A stretch of 64,000 nt of DNA from Muricoccus pecuniae (GCF_014199205.1 NZ_JACIJD010000001.1:62001-126000), one strand, 5' to 3'; shown: positions 17,726 to 26,572, numbered from the stretch's first letter. A program made the numbers and translations. Notes: generated by a model from the letters alone, not told the origin.

Positions 17726-18670
17726 CTAGGCCCAGGGACCGCGGCGGGTGAAGCCCCGCCCCGGCTGGCCCGCGGAGCGGCCCGCCGCCCCGTTCCATGG
17801 GCCGCGCCCGCCCGGCATCCGCCCCACCGGCATCCCGCCTGCCAGCTCCATCAGCGCCCGCACGCGGTTCTCCGTGCTGGGATGGGTGGAAAAGAGATTG
17901 TCCATCCGCGCGCCGGAGAGCGGGTTGACGATGAAGAGATGCGCGGCCGCCGGGTTCGCCTCGGCGGCGAGGTTCGGCAGGCCGCGCCCCGCCTCCAGCC
18001 GCTGCAGCGCGTTGGCGAGGCCGCGCGGGTGACCCGCGATCTCCGCCCCCAGCCGGTCCGCCTCGTACTCGCGGGAGCGGCTGATCGCCATCTGCACGAG
18101 CATCGCCGCCAGCGGCGCGACGATGATCGCCAGCAGCGCGCCGATGCCGCCGAGGGGGTTGTTGCGGTCCCGGTTGCCGAACAGCCCGCCGAACTGCGCC
18201 AGCATCCCGATCGCGCCGGCGAGGCCTGCCGTCATCGTCATGATCAGCGTGTCGCGGTTGCGGATATGGGCCAGCTCATGCGCGACCACCCCGGCCACCT
18301 CCTCCTCCGGCATCATCGCCAGCAGGCCGGTGGTGACGGCCACCGCCGAGTGATCGGGCGAGCGTCCGGTGGCGAAGGCGTTCGGCTGGTCCTCGTGGAT
18401 GAGGTAGAGGGCCGGCATCGGCAGCCCCGCCCGCGCGGCGAGGCCCGCGACGAGGGCGTGCAACCGCGGGTTCTCCGCCGGCCCGATCGGCTCGGCACGG
18501 TGCATCCGCAACACCATCCGGTCCGAGTTCCACCAGGTGAAGGCGTTCATGCCTACGCCGAAGAGAAAGGCGATCAGCATTCCCTGCCGTCCGCCCAGCA
18601 GGAACCCCACCCCCGCGAAGAGGGCCACGAGGCCCGCCATGAGCACCGCGGTGCGCGCATAACCCGACAC
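17726..18670 (-). CDS. htpX: Membrane zinc metalloprotease HtpX
   Basis: 314 aa M48 protease of the inner membrane, for quality control of membrane proteins. Two N-terminal membrane segments precede the zinc site HELAHIRNRD (HEXXH), with the third ligand Glu in SREYEADRLGAEIAG. Two further hydrophobic segments follow the zinc motif. FSTHPSTENRV is the conserved C-terminal motif, after which comes a Gly/Arg/Pro-rich tail of about 35 residues not needed for the fold. The GTG at 18670 follows GGAGGAAC. It is divergent from the small sdhAF4 gene. Confidence 0.95.
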   Translation of the reverse strand: MSGYARTAVLMAGLVALFAGVGFLLGGRQGMLIAFLFGVGMNAFTWWNSDRMVLRMHRAEPIGPAENPRLHALVAGLAARAGLPMPALYLIHEDQPNAFATGRSPDHSAVAVTTGLLAMMPEEEVAGVVAHELAHIRNRDTLIMTMTAGLAGAIGMLAQFGGLFGNRDRNNPLGGIGALLAIIVAPLAAMLVQMAISRSREYEADRLGAEIAGHPRGLANALQRLEAGRGLPNLAAEANPAAAHLFIVNPLSGARMDNLFSTHPSTENRVRALMELAGGMPVGRMPGGRGPWNGAAGRSAGQPGRGFTRRGPWA

Positions 18671-18713
18671 GGGACCCGTTCCTCCTCTGCCCCAGGCACC
18701 CTATCTGGGATGC

Positions 18714-18881
18714 ATGACCGAGACCGACGAGACCAAGACCCAGCCCACCCCTCCGGCCGCCCAGCCGGCCGCCGCGCCGAAGCCCGAGGCGCCGAAGCTT
18801 CCCGAGATCGGCGGCCCGACCGGGCCGGAGCCGACGCGCTACGGCGACTGGGAGCGCAAGGGGCGCGTCAGCGACTTCTAG
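18714..18881 (+). CDS. Succinate dehydrogenase assembly factor 4 homologue (DUF1674)
   Basis: 55 aa. The N-terminal half is Pro/Ala-rich and probably disordered. The C-terminal PTRYGDWERKGRVSDF is the signature of DUF1674/SdhAF4, which helps mature the flavoprotein subunit of succinate dehydrogenase by binding its FAD-loaded form. The sdh genes are not in this window. The ATG at 18714 lies in the short gap after the divergent htpX. The C-terminal match is nearly complete, so the call is firm despite the length. Confidence 0.85.
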   Translation: MTETDETKTQPTPPAAQPAAAPKPEAPKLPEIGGPTGPEPTRYGDWERKGRVSDF

Positions 18882-18923
18882 GACCCGCGCCCCACAGGGG
18901 CGACTGAGAACCGCGCCCGACGG

Positions 18924-18948
18924 GGCAGGGCCGCGGGGCGGCCCTGTC
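18924..18948. terminator. GC-rich hairpin between convergent genes
   Basis: CAGGGCCGC, loop GGG, GCGGCCCTG forms a perfect 9-bp stem (18926-18946) with one or two more pairs outside. It lies between convergent stops at 18881 and 18967 and may end transcription from both sides, though neither strand has a T run. Confidence 0.5.
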
Positions 18949-18966
18949 CGCCGGAGAATGCGGTGG

Positions 18967-19269
18967 CTAGATGCCGTGCTTGCCCAGCCCGGTCGTCTTG
19001 CGCTTCGTCTCCTCCGTCACCCCGTTGTCGGGCTCGGCGATCTCGTCCGGCTGGCCGGGGGCGTCACCCTCGGCGCCCTTCACCCTGATGTTCACCGGGC
19101 CGCCGGGCGCGTCCGGGCCGATGAAGTTGTTGTTGTCGCCCGGGCTCGGCTTGTACTGGTGCTCCGGCGACTTGTCGCGCGGGCGCGGCTCCGGGCCGCT
19201 GAAGCCGGTGGCGCTGGAGACGGCGTTCTCCTCGGGGAGGATGTGGGCGCCCTTCTTCTCTTCGCTCAT
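18967..19269 (-). CDS. Small hydrophilic hypothetical protein
   Basis: 100 aa, not recognised. It is very rich in Pro, Gly, Glu, Lys and Asn with no hydrophobic segment and no cysteine, so probably disordered. It begins MSEEKKGAHILPEENAV and ends TKRKTTGLGKHGI. The ATG at 19269 follows CAGGAGAGAG, a strong ribosome site. It is 68 bases downstream of the glycosyltransferase on the same strand and may be cotranscribed. Confidence 0.7.
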   Translation of the reverse strand: MSEEKKGAHILPEENAVSSATGFSGPEPRPRDKSPEHQYKPSPGDNNNFIGPDAPGGPVNIRVKGAEGDAPGQPDEIAEPDNGVTEETKRKTTGLGKHGI

Positions 19270-19337
19270 GGACGTAGCTCTCTCCTGCCGGGTTCAGCAG
19301 GGAGAACGCCCGCTGCGCCGCAGGGTTGGACACGGCG

Positions 19338-20447
19338 CTACAACCCGAGCAGGTCCAGCGTGCGCTCCACCACCGCGCGCTCGTCATAGAGGGCGAGCGC
19401 CCGTTCCCGCCCGGCCGCGCCCATCCGGGCACGCAGCGCGGCGTCCCCGGCCAGGCGGTTCAGCGCCTCCGCCAGGGGCGCGACGGTGGCGGGAGGGACG
19501 AGGAGGCCGGTCCCCTCCACCACCACCTGCTCCCGCGGCCCGCGGATATCGGTGGCCACCACGGGCAGGCCCGTCAGCATCGCCTCGATCACCGACATGG
19601 GCAGGCCCTCGAAATGGCTGGGCAGGCAAAAGATGTCGGAGGCCGCCAGCACCCGCTCGGTGTCGTGGCGGTAGCCCAGGCGGCGCAGCCGGGGGCCGAG
19701 GGCCTCCGCGGCGCGGGCGAAGTCGGGCTCGAGATCCGCGCCGTGGTCGCTGGCCAGCCGCTCCCCCACCACCCAGAGCGTCGCGCCGGGGACGGATTCC
19801 ATGGCCCGCAGCAGTTCCGGATAGCCCTTGTGCCGCACGAGGCGGGAGAGGGCGGTGACCACCACCTCATCCGGCGCGGCGCCGATCTCGGCGCGCAGGG
19901 CCGCGCGGGCCTCCGCATCCGGGCGGAAGCGCGCGGGGTCGCGCCCGTTGCGGGCGGCGACGGGGTGGGGGTGGATGCGGAGGCGCCTCGCGTCCCGCGC
20001 CTCCTCCTCGCTGACGGTCAGGAAGGTGTCGGTCAGCCGCCCGCCCAGCCATTCCACGGCCAGGGAGAGGGCGCGGCGCCAGGGGCGGCCGGGCTGGTTG
20101 AAGAGGAAGCCGTGCACCGTATAGGCCGTGCGCGGCACCCCCTCCATCCGGGCCGCGACCCGGGCCAGCAGGCCGGAGATGGGAAAATGCGCGTGGACGA
20201 GATCCGGCCGGATATCCCGGACCACGCGGCGCAGGGCGCGGAAGGCGCGGAGGTTCGCGCCCGGCGAGAAGCTGCGCGCCATGGGCACGGGGAGGACGGT
20301 GAAGCCCTCCGCCCGCGGCAGGTCCAGCAGCGGCCCCTCGGCGCAGGCGGCGAAGACCTCGTGCCCCCTCGCGCGGGCGCCGCGCATCAGGGGCAGGATG
20401 AAGTGGCGCAGCGCGAAGTCGACATTGGCGACGAAGAGGACGCGCAC
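19338..20447 (-). CDS. Glycosyltransferase family 4
   Basis: 369 aa from the GTG at 20447. It is a GT-B-fold retaining glycosyltransferase, likely acting on a surface polysaccharide. The acceptor domain starts VRVLFVANVDFALRHF, with LVHAHFPISGLLA and TVHGFLF typical of the family. The nucleotide-sugar domain has TALSRLVRHKGYPELL and the E-x7-E motif in EGLPMSVIEAMLTGLP. The start lies two bases past the rsmB stop, so the pair is an operon. The sugar and acceptor are unknown. Confidence 0.9.
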   Translation of the reverse strand: MRVLFVANVDFALRHFILPLMRGARARGHEVFAACAEGPLLDLPRAEGFTVLPVPMARSFSPGANLRAFRALRRVVRDIRPDLVHAHFPISGLLARVAARMEGVPRTAYTVHGFLFNQPGRPWRRALSLAVEWLGGRLTDTFLTVSEEEARDARRLRIHPHPVAARNGRDPARFRPDAEARAALRAEIGAAPDEVVVTALSRLVRHKGYPELLRAMESVPGATLWVVGERLASDHGADLEPDFARAAEALGPRLRRLGYRHDTERVLAASDIFCLPSHFEGLPMSVIEAMLTGLPVVATDIRGPREQVVVEGTGLLVPPATVAPLAEALNRLAGDAALRARMGAAGRERALALYDERAVVERTLDLLGL

Positions 20448-20449
20448 CC

Positions 20450-21697
20450 CTAGCCCCGGGTGAAGCGCGCGACGAAGAAGCCGTCCATCCCGCCCCGCTC
20501 GGCCCAGAGGTCCGGCCGGGTGCGGAGCGCGCCCTCCCCGGTGATCGCGCCCTCCAGCCCCGGCACCTCCTCCGGCCGCACGGGATCGGGGCGCAGGCCG
20601 AGGGCGGCGGCGCGGGCGAGATGGGCCTCCCCCTCCTCCGGCTGGAGGGAGCAGGTAGCAACGACCAGCCGCCCGCCGGGGGCGAGCAGCCCCGCCGCCG
20701 CCTCGATCAGCCCGGCCTGGGTGGCGGCGAGCTTCGGCACGTCCTTCTGCCGGCGGAGATGGGCCACCTCCGGGTGCCGGCGGATGGTGCCGGTGGCGGT
20801 GCAGGGAGCGTCCAGCAGCACGGCGTCGAAAGTGCCCCCGCGCTCGGCGGCCCAGGGGATGGCGTCGGCGACGACCATCTCGGCCTCCATCCGCAGGCGG
20901 GCGAGGTTCTCGCCCAGGCGCTTCGCCCGCTGCGCGTCCCTCTCCACCGCCGTCACCTTCGCGCCGGTGGCGACGAGCTGCGCGGTCTTGCCGCCCGGCG
21001 CGGCGCAGAGATCGGCCACGCGCGCGCCGGGGGAGGGGGCGAGAAGGCGCGCGGGGAGGCTGGCGGCGGCGTCCTGCGCCCAGAAGCCGCCCTCGGCGAA
21101 GCCGGGAAGTTCCGTGATGCGGGTGCCGGCGGGCAGGCGGGCCGTGCCGTTGGGCAGGATTTCCGCCCCCTCCGGCGCGGCGGTGCCGGGGGCGAGGGAG
21201 AGGTCCAGCGGCGCCGGGCGGGTGTGCGCCTCGGCGATGGCGCGGACCTTCGGGCCATAGGCCGCGTGCCAGGCGGACCAGAGCCAAGCCGGCGTGTCCA
21301 GCCGCGCCCCGTCCAGCCCCTCCAGCGCCGAGGGACCGTCGGCGGCCACCTTCCGCAGCACGGCATTCACCAGCCCGGAGAAGGGCTTGGGGGCGAGGGC
21401 CACCGCACTGGCCACGGCGGCATGGGCCGGGGTGCCGAGAAGCAGCAGCTCCGCCGCGCCGATCCGCAGCGCCTGCATCGCCGGGGGGGAGGGCTCGCGC
21501 CGGAGATAGGGCTCCAGCACCGCGTCGATGCTGCCGAGGCGGCGCAGCACGGCGGCGGCGATGCGGTGGGCCGCGGCCTTGTCGCGCGGCTGGATGCGGG
21601 CGGGCAGGGCGTCCAGCGCCTCGTCCAGCGCGCGGCGGCGCTCCAGCACGGCGGAGAGAAGGGAGAAGGCGGCGGAGCGGGTGGGATTCATGGGCAT
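20450..21697 (-). CDS. rsmB: RsmB-family 16S rRNA (cytosine-5) methyltransferase
   Basis: 415 aa. It methylates a cytosine of 16S rRNA using SAM. An N-terminal NusB-like domain (about 1-140) precedes the Rossmann methyltransferase domain. SAM motif I is DLCAAPGGKTAQL; the catalytic cysteines lie in LDAPCTATGTIRRHPE and VVATCSLQPEEGE. The start MPMNPTRSAAF has two in-frame ATGs three codons apart. It is followed two bases later by a glycosyltransferase gene. Confidence 0.93.
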   Translation of the reverse strand: MPMNPTRSAAFSLLSAVLERRRALDEALDALPARIQPRDKAAAHRIAAAVLRRLGSIDAVLEPYLRREPSPPAMQALRIGAAELLLLGTPAHAAVASAVALAPKPFSGLVNAVLRKVAADGPSALEGLDGARLDTPAWLWSAWHAAYGPKVRAIAEAHTRPAPLDLSLAPGTAAPEGAEILPNGTARLPAGTRITELPGFAEGGFWAQDAAASLPARLLAPSPGARVADLCAAPGGKTAQLVATGAKVTAVERDAQRAKRLGENLARLRMEAEMVVADAIPWAAERGGTFDAVLLDAPCTATGTIRRHPEVAHLRRQKDVPKLAATQAGLIEAAAGLLAPGGRLVVATCSLQPEEGEAHLARAAALGLRPDPVRPEEVPGLEGAITGEGALRTRPDLWAERGGMDGFFVARFTRG

Positions 21698-21755
21698 GCC
21701 CGCGCGACTTGGCGCATTTCGCGCCCGATGTGCAGCCCCCTTCAGCGCCCCCTCT

Positions 21756-22661
21756 TCAGCGTGTTGGGGCGGCGGTTTCCCTCGCGCGCGCCCGGAAGAG
21801 CAGCATCAGGCCGGAAAGGGTGAGCACTCCGCCCGCGAGATCCGCCCAGCCCAGCACCTCCCCCAGCGCCGCCCATCCGATGACGGCGGCCACCGGCGGG
21901 GCCATGAGCTGCAGCGCGGCGGCGGTGGAGGGCGGGAAGCGCCGGAGCATGACGAAGAACAGGGCGTAGCCGCCGATGCCGACCACCGTGACGCTGTAGG
22001 CGAGGCCGAGCAGCACGCGGTCGCTGGCGGCGGCGGGCGGCGCGCCCTCCAGCACGAGGGCGAGGACCAGCAGCAGCGCGGCGCTGACGAGGCTCTGCCC
22101 CGCGCTGGCAGACCAGAGATCCACCCGCCCCCGCGCCGGGGCGAAGACGAGCAGCCCCGCCGCCTGGGAGACGGCGCCGAGCAGGGCGAGCGCCACGCCC
22201 AGCGCCTCCGCCATCCCCTGCGCCCCGCCGAAATGCCCGGCCAGCCGCGCCCCGCCGAGCACCGCCACCCCCGCCCAGCCCAGCGCCAGCCCTGCCCAGG
22301 CCATGGGGGAGGGGCGCCGGCCGAGGAACACGGCCTCGCCCAGCGCCACGACGAGCGGGGTGGAGGCGGTGATGAGCGCGACCAGGCCGGAGGGGATGAG
22401 CGCCATGGCCCACCAGGAAAGGGCGAGATAGCCCCCGGTGCCGAGCAGCCCCATCAGCGCCACCCGCCCCAGGTCCCCCCGGCCGGGCCAGCGGGAGCGC
22501 GTGGCGCGGGCGATGATGAGCAACAGCGGCGCGGTGAGGACGAAGCGCAGGGCCAGCGCCCAGAAGGGCGGCCATTCCAGCACCACCAGCCGCGCCGCGT
22601 TGAAGGCCGAGCCCCAGATGAGGACGAAGGCGACCGCGAGGGCGAGGTCGGCGGGCTTCAT
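21756..22661 (-). CDS. EamA/DMT-family transporter
   Basis: 301 aa inner-membrane protein with ten predicted helices in two EamA repeats, a drug/metabolite exporter type. The first repeat contains FVLIWGSAFNAARLVV and GYLALSWWAMALIPSGL; the second ends with GEVLGWADLAGGVLTLSGL. The substrate is unknown. The ATG at 22661 overlaps the stop of the preceding small membrane protein as ATGA. Confidence 0.9.
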   Translation of the reverse strand: MKPADLALAVAFVLIWGSAFNAARLVVLEWPPFWALALRFVLTAPLLLIIARATRSRWPGRGDLGRVALMGLLGTGGYLALSWWAMALIPSGLVALITASTPLVVALGEAVFLGRRPSPMAWAGLALGWAGVAVLGGARLAGHFGGAQGMAEALGVALALLGAVSQAAGLLVFAPARGRVDLWSASAGQSLVSAALLLVLALVLEGAPPAAASDRVLLGLAYSVTVVGIGGYALFFVMLRRFPPSTAAALQLMAPPVAAVIGWAALGEVLGWADLAGGVLTLSGLMLLFRARARETAAPTR

Positions 22662-22903
22662 TCCCGCCCTGCCCGGCCCTCGATGCGCGCCAGCAACGCG
22701 GCCTGCGCGGCTTCCAGCCGGGCCACCATCAGCCCGATCCGCCCGATGGCCAGCAGGCTGAGCGCCGAGACCGCCCCCGCCGCGGCATAGAGGATGCGCG
22801 CGCGGGACCATTCGGGCCCGAGCAGGGGCGTGCCCTGCAGCGCCAGCAGCGCGCAGCCGAGCAGGGCGAGAAGGCTCACGCCCTGGAGGAAGCGGAACAG
22901 CAT
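22658..22903 (-). CDS. Small two-helix membrane protein
   Basis: 81 aa, not recognised. Two membrane segments (residues 4-24, FLQGVSLLALLGCALLAL, and 38-58, YAAAGAVSALSLLAIG) are followed by a charged helix that may form a coiled coil (LEAAQAALLARIEGRAG). It is coupled to the EamA gene by ATGA and lies 27 bases after folD. It could be a small partner of the transporter, but that rests on position alone. Confidence 0.7.
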   Translation of the reverse strand: MLFRFLQGVSLLALLGCALLALQGTPLLGPEWSRARILYAAAGAVSALSLLAIGRIGLMVARLEAAQAALLARIEGRAGRE

Positions 22904-22930
22904 CAGGCCGGGACCTTCACGCGGGGACCA

Positions 22931-23857
22931 TCAGGCAAGACCGGGGCCGTGTCCGTAGGACTGCTCCGGCGTCGCATGGGCCTCGGCGACGCCGCCATTC
23001 GGCTCCAGCTCCGCCCGGCCGCGGCGCGCGAGGGCGGCCTCCAGCGTGTTCTCCAGCAGGCAGGCGATGGTCATCGGGCCGACGCCGCCGGGAACGGGGG
23101 TGATCCACCCCGCGCGCTCCCGCGCCGCCTCGAACTCCACGTCGCCCGTCAGCTTGCCCTCCGCCGTGCGGTTGATGCCGACATCCACCACCACGGCGCC
23201 GGGCGCGATCCAGTCGCCGCGCACGATCCCCGCGCGTCCCACCGCCGCGACCAGCACCTCGGCCCGCCGGCACTCCTCCGCGATGTCGCGGGAGCGGGAG
23301 TGCAGCATCGTCACCGTGGCATCGGCCGCCAGCAGCAGCGCGGCCATCGGGCGCCCGACGATGGCGCTGCGCCCGAGCACCACGGCGCGCGCCCCGGAGA
23401 GCTTCACCCCGGCCTCGGCCAGGAGGTGCATCACCCCCTTCGGCGTGCAGGGCACGAGGCCGGGCAGGCCGGCGGCGAGGCGGCCGGCATTGACGGGGTG
23501 GAAGCCGTCCACGTCCTTGGCGGGGTCCACCGCCTCCAGCACCTTCTGGGGGTCTATGTGCTTCGGAAGCGGGAGCTGGACGAGGATGCCGTCCACCGCG
23601 GGGTCGGCGTTCAGCCGGCGCACGGTGGCGAGCAGCTCCGATTCGGGCACGTCCTCGGGCAGGAGGATCGTCTCGCTGTCGAAGCCCGCCTCCTTCGCCG
23701 CCCGGTCCTTCGAGCGGACATAGACGACGCTGGCGGGATCGTCCCCCACCCGCACCACCCGCAGGCCGGGGCGAAAGGACAGCCCCGCCACCCTCTCCCC
23801 CAGCCCGGCGCGGAGGCGCGCGCCGACCGCCTTCCCGTCGAGAATGCGCGCCGTCAT
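22931..23857 (-). CDS. folD: Bifunctional methylenetetrahydrofolate dehydrogenase/cyclohydrolase FolD
   Basis: 308 aa. It interconverts 5,10-methylene-, methenyl- and 10-formyl-tetrahydrofolate. The catalytic [14 protein letters not shown] carries Tyr and Lys, and [32 protein letters not shown] and [11 protein letters not shown] are family signatures. The last 20 residues (after RRGRAELEP) extend beyond the usual end. It follows yggT with a one-base gap and probably shares its transcript. Confidence 0.97.
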   Translation of the reverse strand: MTARILDGKAVGARLRAGLGERVAGLSFRPGLRVVRVGDDPASVVYVRSKDRAAKEAGFDSETILLPEDVPESELLATVRRLNADPAVDGILVQLPLPKHIDPQKVLEAVDPAKDVDGFHPVNAGRLAAGLPGLVPCTPKGVMHLLAEAGVKLSGARAVVLGRSAIVGRPMAALLLAADATVTMLHSRSRDIAEECRRAEVLVAAVGRAGIVRGDWIAPGAVVVDVGINRTAEGKLTGDVEFEAARERAGWITPVPGGVGPMTIACLLENTLEAALARRGRAELEPNGGVAEAHATPEQSYGHGPGLA

Positions 23858-23858
23858 C

Positions 23859-24161
23859 TCAGGCGGCGAGCCGCCAGAGGGCGGGGAAGACGGTGACGTT
23901 GAGGAAGATCCGCAGCGCCTGCAGCAGCAGGATCAGCACCAGCGGCGAGAGGTCCACACCGCCGAGATCGGGCAGGATGCGCCGGATCGGCCGCAGCGCG
24001 GGCTCCGTCACCCGCCAGAGGAAGTCGCCGATGGACCAGACCAGGCGGTTGCGCGTGTCCAGCACGTTGAACGCCGTGAGCAGGCTGAATACTGCCGCGA
24101 TGATCAGCAGCCAGATGTAGATGCCGATCACCTGATCGACCAGCCAGAAGATCGCTGTCAT
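23859..24161 (-). CDS. yggT: YggT-family membrane protein
   Basis: 100 aa. Two membrane regions (about 5-30, 70-95) flank the conserved [25 protein letters not shown] block (cited in parts: [28 protein letters not shown]). Members are involved in osmotic or cell-division-linked functions in some bacteria; the biochemical role is unsettled. Position before folD is common in alphaproteobacteria. A longer frame exists upstream, but the ATG at 24161 gives the normal family length. Confidence 0.9.
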   Translation of the reverse strand: MTAIFWLVDQVIGIYIWLLIIAAVFSLLTAFNVLDTRNRLVWSIGDFLWRVTEPALRPIRRILPDLGGVDLSPLVLILLLQALRIFLNVTVFPALWRLAA

Positions 24162-24333
24162 CCCTGCCCCCGAAGCCGCCGCGCGCCCCTTGGCGCACCC
24201 TGGCGGGCGTTGTGTATGGCCCATGCCATGCCTCGTCCAGCCGGGCACGCAAGCGGGCGCTTGACGCCGGGCACGGGGCAGGGAATAAGCCCGCCACGCG
24301 CGCCGGTCCCCAAGCCTGCGCGAAGGTGGTTAA

Positions 24334-24409
24334 GGGGCTGTAGCTCAGTTGGGAGAGCGCGTCGTTCGCAATGACGAGGCCAGGGGTTCGATTCCCCTCA
24401 GCTCCACCA
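24334..24409 (+). tRNA. tRNA-Ala (anticodon CGC)
   Basis: 76 bases with CCA encoded. Acceptor GGGGCTG pairs with CAGCTCC (one G-T). D arm GCTC/GAGC, anticodon stem CGTCG/TGACG with loop TTCGCAA, variable loop AGGCC, T arm AGGGG-TTCGATT-CCCCT. The anticodon CGC (24367-24369) reads GCG, an abundant Ala codon here. Confidence 0.97.
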
Positions 24410-24432
24410 TCCCCTCCTTTCTGAACCCCTCC

Positions 24433-24780
24433 TCAGCCCTGCGCATCCGCGGCGAGGACGAGCACGCCGCCCTCAAGGCGCAGTTCCACCCTCTCGAGCG
24501 AATCTCCCGCGCAGGGGCCTGAGACGCAGAACCCGTCCTCCACCCGGAAGCGCGCGCCATGCGCCGTGCAGACGAGGTGCCGCCCCTCGCGGTCGAGGAA
24601 GCGGTCGGGCAGGCTCTCCAGCGGCAGGCCGAGATGCGGGCAGGAATTGAGATAGGCGCGGACCTCCCCGCCTCGGCGGAGGACGACGAGGCCGTAGTCG
24701 CCGCCGGGCGGGGGCGGGAAGCCCCGCGCCCCGTTCTCCGGGATCTCCTCCGGCCGGCAGAGGGCCTGCCCGCCCGTCAA
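24433..24780 (-). CDS. Rieske [2Fe-2S] ferredoxin-like protein
   Basis: 115 aa single-domain Rieske protein, like the NirD/BphF class. The cluster ligands are CPHLG (C-x-H) and CTAHG (C-x2-H) at about residues 48-73. There is no signal peptide or membrane segment, so it is cytoplasmic and probably carries electrons for an oxygenase or reductase not seen here. The best start is the TTG at 24780, which overlaps the EVE gene stop as TTGA; no ATG or GTG lies at a suitable position. Confidence 0.85.
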   Translation of the reverse strand: MTGGQALCRPEEIPENGARGFPPPPGGDYGLVVLRRGGEVRAYLNSCPHLGLPLESLPDRFLDREGRHLVCTAHGARFRVEDGFCVSGPCAGDSLERVELRLEGGVLVLAADAQG

Positions 24781-25187
24781 AGCCCCGCCATCTCCGAGAT
24801 CACGGCCCAGTGCTCCGCCGAGACCGGCACGATGGAGAGACGCGACTGGCGGATGAGGGCGAGGCCGTCCAGCCGCGGCTCGGCCTTCATGGCGGCGAGG
24901 GTGACCGGCCGCGGCACGGGGCCGACCGTGCGCATGTCCACGCAGCACCAGCGTCCCGTCTCGTCGCTGGGGTCGGGATAGGCCTCGCGCGCGACCTCGA
25001 CGATGCCGACGATCTCCCGCCCCTCGTTGGAGTGGTAGAAGAAGGCCCGGTCGCCCACCCGCATGTCGCGGAGGTTCCTCGCCGCCTGGGCGTTCCGCAC
25101 CCCGGTCCAGGGCTCCACCCCGTTCGCCACCTGCTGGTCCCAGGAGAAGGCGTCGGGCTCGCTCTTCACCAGCCAGAGGGCGGTCAC
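24777..25187 (-). CDS. EVE-domain protein
   Basis: 136 aa covering one EVE (PUA-like) domain, a fold that binds modified bases in nucleic acids. Family motifs are WLVKSEPDAFSWD, WTGVRNAQAARNLRDM, GDRAFFYHSN and PVTLAAMKAEPRL. The molecular target is not known. The GTG at 25187 overlaps the YciI gene stop as GTGA, and its own stop overlaps the Rieske start as TTGA. Confidence 0.93.
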   Translation of the reverse strand: MTALWLVKSEPDAFSWDQQVANGVEPWTGVRNAQAARNLRDMRVGDRAFFYHSNEGREIVGIVEVAREAYPDPSDETGRWCCVDMRTVGPVPRPVTLAAMKAEPRLDGLALIRQSRLSIVPVSAEHWAVISEMAGL

Positions 25188-25477
25188 GCCACCCGCGCCC
25201 CGTCGCGGAACACCTCGCGGAAGGCGTGGACGGTCTGGGTGGCGAAGACATCGGCCTCCCAGAAGGGATCGGCCCGAGCGAAGTCGCGGGCGGTCTCCAA
25301 GTCCGGCTGCTCGGTCACCACGATGCTCCCGCGCTGCTTGCCCTCCTCGTCCAGCAGGGGGCCGACATAGCGGAGCCGCGGCCCGGCGGCCTCCAGCCAC
25401 ACCAGGTGCTTCGGCCGGGCGGCGAGCCGGCGCTCCAGCGCGTCCGGCTTGTCGTAGCTCACGATGGCGAACAGCAC
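25184..25477 (-). CDS. YciI-family protein
   Basis: 97 aa ferredoxin-like alpha/beta barrel protein. It opens MLFAIVSYDKPDALERRL and carries the conserved His (RPKHLVWL) and Asp (ADPFWEADVF) of the family, which includes chlorodienelactone-type enzymes. The reaction is unknown. It is the first gene of the YciI-EVE-Rieske set, a combination conserved in many alphaproteobacteria by general knowledge. Confidence 0.9.
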   Translation of the reverse strand: MLFAIVSYDKPDALERRLAARPKHLVWLEAAGPRLRYVGPLLDEEGKQRGSIVVTEQPDLETARDFARADPFWEADVFATQTVHAFREVFRDGARVA

Positions 25478-25586
25478 GTCGATCCCCCTTCGCCCGGCGA
25501 ATCGGTGCCGGGGCGCGGGGGGAAGTGGTGCAGCGCCGTTGCGCCCGGCGCAACCGGGGCTTGTTGCGTCCGGCGCTGGGCGGGGT

Positions 25587-26198
25587 TCAGCCTGGGGTGG
25601 GGTCGTGATGGACGCGGCGGAGGCGGAAGGCGAGGCCGACCAGCAGCGCCCCGCCGACCACGGCCTGGATGGCCACCACCCAGATCAGCGTGAGCAGCCC
25701 CGGCCCCGGCGCGGCTGCCAACCACAGCCCGACCGCGATGCCGAGCGCGCCCCAGAGCCCGAGCAGCCAACTCCCGCTGCGCCAGGCCAGCACGATGCGG
25801 AACGCCCCGGTGACGACCGACCAGGCGGCGACCAGCAGCACGAGGGCGATGGCCGAGGCGATCGGCATCATCAGCAGCAGCGCTGCGGCGAGGAGGGAGA
25901 GCAGCCCGTCCAGCCACATCCAGCCGCTGCCCGGCCGCGCCCCCGCGGGCTGCGCCATGCCGGCCGGGGCCGAGCGGCCCGTGACCGCGTGCCAGAGGGT
26001 GAAGGCGCCATCGAGCGCGAGCCAGGCCGCGAGCGTGCCGAGGATGACGGCCAGTCCCAGCCCTGGGGCGAGGAAGGCGAAGATTCCGAAGAGGATCGAG
26101 ACGATCCCGCGCAGGAGAAGCAGCCACCAGCCGGAGGCAAGGGCGCGGATCACGCGGAACCGCCCCTCGGCCGGGGCGGGAAAGGTGGAGGCGGACAA
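25587..26198 (-). CDS. HdeD-like (DUF308) membrane protein
   Basis: 203 aa from the TTG at 26198. Six hydrophobic segments in three hairpin pairs match DUF308/HdeD, an acid-stress membrane family in E. coli. Motifs include SGWWLLLLRGIVSILFG and GRSAPAGMA in a connecting loop. The start is uncertain: a longer frame reaches ATG 26390 but adds 64 Arg-rich residues unlike the family, and a GTG at 26153 (VIRALASGWW) would give the shortest plausible form. Confidence 0.8.
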   Translation of the reverse strand: MSASTFPAPAEGRFRVIRALASGWWLLLLRGIVSILFGIFAFLAPGLGLAVILGTLAAWLALDGAFTLWHAVTGRSAPAGMAQPAGARPGSGWMWLDGLLSLLAAALLLMMPIASAIALVLLVAAWSVVTGAFRIVLAWRSGSWLLGLWGALGIAVGLWLAAAPGPGLLTLIWVVAIQAVVGGALLVGLAFRLRRVHHDPTPG

Positions 26199-26572
26199 GG
26201 CGGGCGCTCCGATCGGGTTGCGCCGTTGCAGCGGCCGAGCCCTTCCAAGGTTTCGCCGGCGGCTCCAGCCTCGTAGCGGCCGGGTCGTCGGAAAGCCTGT
26301 GGTGCACTTGGGTATGAAGGCCGTGGCCGCGTCGTAAAGGGAGCGACCCCAGGGGGACTGGCTTGCGGGATCCGCCTCCGGATCCGCCACGGCTTCTATT
26401 CAGGATAGACGGCTCAGCCGGGCGAAGGTTTCGCCCTCTCCCCACTTCGCCCGGCATGATGCCCGTCGGTGACACGAGAGGCACGGCCCGGACAAGGCTC
26501 CGGCGGCCCTTGCGGGCCGCCGGCCGGTGTTCCAGCCCCGCTGGCGCGGGGCGGAGGCTGTTCCCGAAGGGG
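26199..26572. other. Gene-free interval with GC hairpins
   Basis: 374 bases between the HdeD-like and GlsB-like genes. The left part should carry the HdeD promoter on the minus strand, although no clear -35/-10 pair was found. The right part holds two strong hairpins, described separately. No convincing open frame with a ribosome site was seen. Confidence 0.5.
26500..26552 (-). terminator. Two GC-rich hairpins downstream of the GlsB-like gene
   Basis: 26535-26552 forms GCCCCGC, loop TGGC, GCGGGGC. 26500-26523 forms a perfect 10-bp stem, CCGGCGGCCC and GGGCCGCCGG, around TTGC. They lie 21-73 bases after the stop of the minus-strand gene at 26573 and are the likely end of its transcript. T runs are lacking. 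Confidence 0.5.

Noticed and set aside
19338-21287. Single 649-codon frame covering the glycosyltransferase and part of rsmB
   Set aside because: The upstream 280 codons are out of frame with rsmB, which has its own motifs; the transferase begins at GTG 20447.
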